DNA of 6,560 bases from contig DDQB01000052.1 in NCBI GenBank assembly GCA_002342505.1, positions 5,613-12,172 on the forward strand, in the 5' to 3' direction. Source of the DNA: Acidaminococcaceae bacterium UBA2453. GTDB lineage: Bacteria; Bacillota; Negativicutes; Acidaminococcales; Acidaminococcaceae. Below the pieces are notes generated by a model. That model had not been told where the DNA came from. It searched no databases and was given only the letters and a program-made list of their open reading frames with translations. The position numbers were made by a program, and so were the translations under genes. Below are positions 4,294 through 6,560 of this stretch, in pieces (within the stretch, counting starts at the first letter, position 1; the number at the start of each line of letters is the position of its first letter).

Positions 4294-5703
4294 ATGAAAA
4301 AGACCAAGATCGTTTGTACGATGGGACCTGCCACGGACAGCCCCACGTTATTGTATGACATGATTAACGCCGGCATGGATATGGCCCGTTTCAATTTTTC
4401 CCATGGTGATTATGCCAGTCACAGGAAGCGTATCGAACTGGTACGGGAAGCGGCGGCAAAGGCAGACCGGCCAATAGCGCTGATCTGCGACACCAAAGGG
4501 CCGGAGATGCGGTTAGGTGAATTTTCGCAGGGGCCTGTTCTGTTGAAGACCGGCGATACTTTTACGCTGACAACGGAAAAGGCAGACGGCACGGATGCCA
4601 TAGCCCATGTGGATTATGCCGGACTGCCGGGAGAAGTGAGACCGGGAAACCGGATCCTGCTGGCAGACGGTATGCTGATTCTGGAAGTGGAATTTGTAGA
4701 TGGAGCCCGGATCGTGACTAAGGTCATCAGCGGCGGCGAGCTGTCGTCGCGTAAACGGGTAGCCTGTCCGGGAGTAGAACTGAAACTGCCCTTTTTGTCG
4801 GAGCAGGATAAAAAGGATATCCTGTTTGCGGCGGAAAACGGCATGGATTATATTGCGGCTTCCTTTGTGCAGAATGCGGAGAATGTGCTGGCGATCCGGC
4901 GCCTGCTGGAAGAACACGGGTATCATATGGGGATCGTATCCAAGATTGAAAACAGCGCCGGTCTGCAGCATATAGAAGATATTATTGAAGTTAGCGACGG
5001 CATCATGGTGGCCCGCGGCGATCTGGGTGTGGAGATTCCGGCGGAAGTAGTTCCGCTGGAGCAGAAACGAATGATCCGCGCCTGTAATAAGGCGGGCAAG
5101 CCGGTGATCACGGCGACGCAGATGCTGGAAAGTATGATCGCAAGTTCCCGTTGTACACGGGCGGAGGCCAGCGATGTGGCCAACAGTATTTTCGACGGCA
5201 CGGATGCCATCATGCTGAGCGGGGAGACGGCCAGCGGCAGATTCCCGTTGGAAGCGGTGAAGACCATGGCGCAGATTGCATTGGCGACGGAGAAGGTACT
5301 GGATTATACAAAGTTATCCGATGCGGCTGCCGGAAGCGGCGGGCGCAGCAGTACGGATGCGATTGCCCATGCGGCGGTACATGTTGCGCGGGAAGTGGCG
5401 GCGGAAGCAATCGTTTGTATCACTTCCAGCGGCAGGACAGCGCAGAATGTTTCCCGGTACCGTCCGGAAGTCCCGGTGGCAGCGGTGACCGATTCCGCTC
5501 GGGTTTGCCGGGCCTTGCAGCTGTATTGGGGTGTAGAACCGATACAGGGGGCTTTTATCCCGAATACGGATGAGATGATAGAGGCTTCCGTGAACTATGC
5601 GCGGAACGCGGGATATGTTACCGGAAAAGCGCCGGTTGTGGTGACGGCCGGGATTCCGGTAGGAACGCCGGGCAGTACGAACATGATTAAAGTGATAGAG
5701 TGA
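4294..5703 (+). CDS. pyk: Pyruvate kinase
   Basis: Pyruvate kinase transfers phosphate from phosphoenolpyruvate to ADP, giving pyruvate and ATP at the end of glycolysis in the cytoplasm. The 469-residue protein is complete, starting at ATG 4294 five bases after GGGAG (4284-4288). The TIM barrel begins with Lys-Ile-Val-Cys-Thr-Met-Gly-Pro (5-12). The substrate and cation residues Arg32, Asn34, Ser36 and Asp66-Thr67 are present, and Asp-Thr-Lys-Gly-Pro-Glu-Met-Arg spans 66-73. Glu71 at the position of rabbit muscle Glu117 predicts a K+-dependent enzyme. A B domain lies at about 74-157. Lys217-Ile-Glu219 is the catalytic lysine motif, Arg241-Gly-Asp243 lies in the metal-site loop, and Met-Leu-Glu-Ser-Met (277-281) and Thr-Arg-Ala-Glu-Ala-Ser-Asp-Val-Ala-Asn (288-297) are standard. 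The C-terminal allosteric domain covers about 345-469 and ends in Ser-Thr-Asn-Met-Ile-Lys-Val. The extra PEP-utilizer-like domain of Bacillus-type enzymes is absent. No pfkA lies upstream, unlike in many Firmicutes. Confidence 0.97.
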   Translation: MKKTKIVCTMGPATDSPTLLYDMINAGMDMARFNFSHGDYASHRKRIELVREAAAKADRPIALICDTKGPEMRLGEFSQGPVLLKTGDTFTLTTEKADGTDAIAHVDYAGLPGEVRPGNRILLADGMLILEVEFVDGARIVTKVISGGELSSRKRVACPGVELKLPFLSEQDKKDILFAAENGMDYIAASFVQNAENVLAIRRLLEEHGYHMGIVSKIENSAGLQHIEDIIEVSDGIMVARGDLGVEIPAEVVPLEQKRMIRACNKAGKPVITATQMLESMIASSRCTRAEASDVANSIFDGTDAIMLSGETASGRFPLEAVKTMAQIALATEKVLDYTKLSDAAAGSGGRSSTDAIAHAAVHVAREVAAEAIVCITSSGRTAQNVSRYRPEVPVAAVTDSARVCRALQLYWGVEPIQGAFIPNTDEMIEASVNYARNAGYVTGKAPVVVTAGIPVGTPGSTNMIKVIE

Positions 5704-5717
5704 ATTTGAAATCATAC

Positions 5718-5755
5718 AGTTAAGGAAGCGCTGACTGCTCAGGGCTTCCTTAGTT
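5718..5755 (+). terminator. Long hairpin after pyk, probable terminator or 3'-end structure
   Basis: TAAGGAAGC (5721-5729) and GCTTCCTTA (5744-5752) are perfectly complementary. CTGA (5731-5734) and TCAG (5739-5742) continue the stem past a G-G mismatch, leaving a four-base loop. G-U and A-U pairs can extend it outward to 5718-5755. It starts 14 nt after the pyk stop. There is no T-tract on either strand, so it may act as an inefficient terminator, a 3' stabiliser or a Rho-linked end. Confidence 0.5.
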
Positions 5756-5792
5756 CATACAAATCTGGAGAAAAGCAGGCGGTACTGGATTT

Positions 5793-6560
5793 ATGGCAAA
5801 ACAGGAAGAAAGCATTTTTAAAAAGGGATATACAGAGTTTGACGAGCGCCTGGACAGTGAACTTGAGGAAGAAAAGGACGAGCGTCGCAAACAGCTCTTG
5901 CTGCAGGCGCCGGATTATAAACTGCTGAACTGGATGGCAGAACATGGAGAATCGCCGGAAGAGCTGGGAGTGAAGCTTCGCGATGCCGGTTATTATTTCC
6001 TGCGCAGCGGCGCGGAAGAAGAGACGGAAAAAATCATGACGGTCCTGCACAAAGTAGTGGAAGGGCAGCCGTCTTTGCGCGGGGATATTTTAAAACAGGC
6101 CGGTTTTTTCGGATGCCTGGCCTTTAAAAGAAATATGCCGGTGCTGGGACGGGCCTGCGCTGAACTTATACTGAAAGATCTGCGACTGATTGGCGCCGAT
6201 GAAAGGGATCTGGTCGAAGAAGGATATCTGCTGTTAAAAAATGTGGCGGATACTGCTGCCCATACGCGGAATGATGAAGCGTTTAAAAAAATAGTGGAAG
6301 CGTTTTGCAGCCATTGGAAAAGGGGATACGCTGTCATAACCAACGGACTGACGGCTGTATTGGCCGACTTATTGTTTGTAGCAGCGGACAGGCGTTACAT
6401 GGTCGCGTTAAAGCAAATCTGCCGGTTGAATCGCAATGTGCTGCGTCATGAAAGCGTGGATCCCGTCATGCGGCAGCAGTTTGTGCTGGAATGGAGCCGC
6501 GTGGCGGCGCAGATTGCACAGCGCGGATGGGATGCGGAATGCACAGTGTTGTTGAAAGAG
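5793..6560 (+). CDS. Unrecognised soluble helical protein, 3' end outside the window
   Basis: An open frame starts at ATG 5793 and continues in frame to the last base, giving 256 residues with no stop. The first in-frame codon before it that matters is a stop at 5751-5753, so no longer start exists apart from weak non-ATG codons. The Shine-Dalgarno site is weak (GGCGG, 5778-5782). The protein has no signal peptide or clear membrane segment. Residues 5-36 are highly charged and acidic (Asp17-Glu-Arg, Glu25-Glu-Glu-Lys-Asp-Glu-Arg-Arg-Lys), probably a helix or short coiled coil. The rest is a series of amphipathic helices of roughly 15-20 residues, with scattered Cys and Trp, reminiscent of alpha-helical solenoid folds, but no repeat consensus is clear. 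I do not recognise the family. It follows the post-pyk hairpin by about 40 nt, so it may start a new unit or depend on readthrough; no promoter was identified. Confidence 0.75.
   Translation, partial: MAKQEESIFKKGYTEFDERLDSELEEEKDERRKQLLLQAPDYKLLNWMAEHGESPEELGVKLRDAGYYFLRSGAEEETEKIMTVLHKVVEGQPSLRGDILKQAGFFGCLAFKRNMPVLGRACAELILKDLRLIGADERDLVEEGYLLLKNVADTAAHTRNDEAFKKIVEAFCSHWKRGYAVITNGLTAVLADLLFVAADRRYMVALKQICRLNRNVLRHESVDPVMRQQFVLEWSRVAAQIAQRGWDAECTVLLKE

Overview
The window looks like chromosomal DNA from a fermentative, probably anaerobic Firmicute. My best guess is a Negativicute of the Acidaminococcaceae type. This rests on the moderate GC content, strong Shine-Dalgarno sites, extended -10 promoters, a flavin/ferredoxin electron-transfer operon of the kind used by amino-acid and lactate fermenters, and Firmicute-style pyruvate kinase and CGGC-domain proteins. 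The taxonomic call is inference from family resemblance and no marker gene settles it. All supported genes are on the + strand. I see no tRNA, rRNA, CRISPR array, transposase or phage gene, and no gene-free stretch longer than about 225 bases.

Region 1 (1-1404): bases 1-42 hold no gene I can support. An AT-rich palindrome (43-66) and a promoter (about 62-95) come next, followed by a roughly 125-nt leader with three possible hairpins. The leader feeds a 378-residue Ala/Lys-rich lipoprotein of unknown function (225-1361, GTG start), followed by a terminator-like hairpin.

Region 2 (1433-1838): a 119-residue cysteine-rich CGGC-domain protein, then a weak terminator candidate.

Region 3 (1873-4162): a strong extended -10 promoter and a short 5'-end hairpin precede four tightly packed genes. 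These are etfB, a small 2[4Fe-4S] ferredoxin, etfA (overlapping the ferredoxin gene by 14 nt) and a 67-residue DUF2007-like protein. EtfB and EtfA form a flavin heterodimer. The ferredoxin sits exactly where some electron-bifurcating EtfA proteins (CarE and LctC of Acetobacterium) carry a fused N-terminal ferredoxin domain, so the operon reads as an unfused version of that architecture. The dehydrogenase partner is not in the window.

Region 4 (4163-5755): a 131-nt spacer with a GC-rich hairpin and no clear promoter leads to a complete 469-residue pyruvate kinase, closed by a long perfect hairpin without a T-tract. Pyruvate kinase and the Etf system may be linked through pyruvate/lactate or redox balance, but that is inference from proximity only.

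Region 5 (5793-6560): the first 256 codons of a soluble, helical, unrecognised protein that runs off the window.
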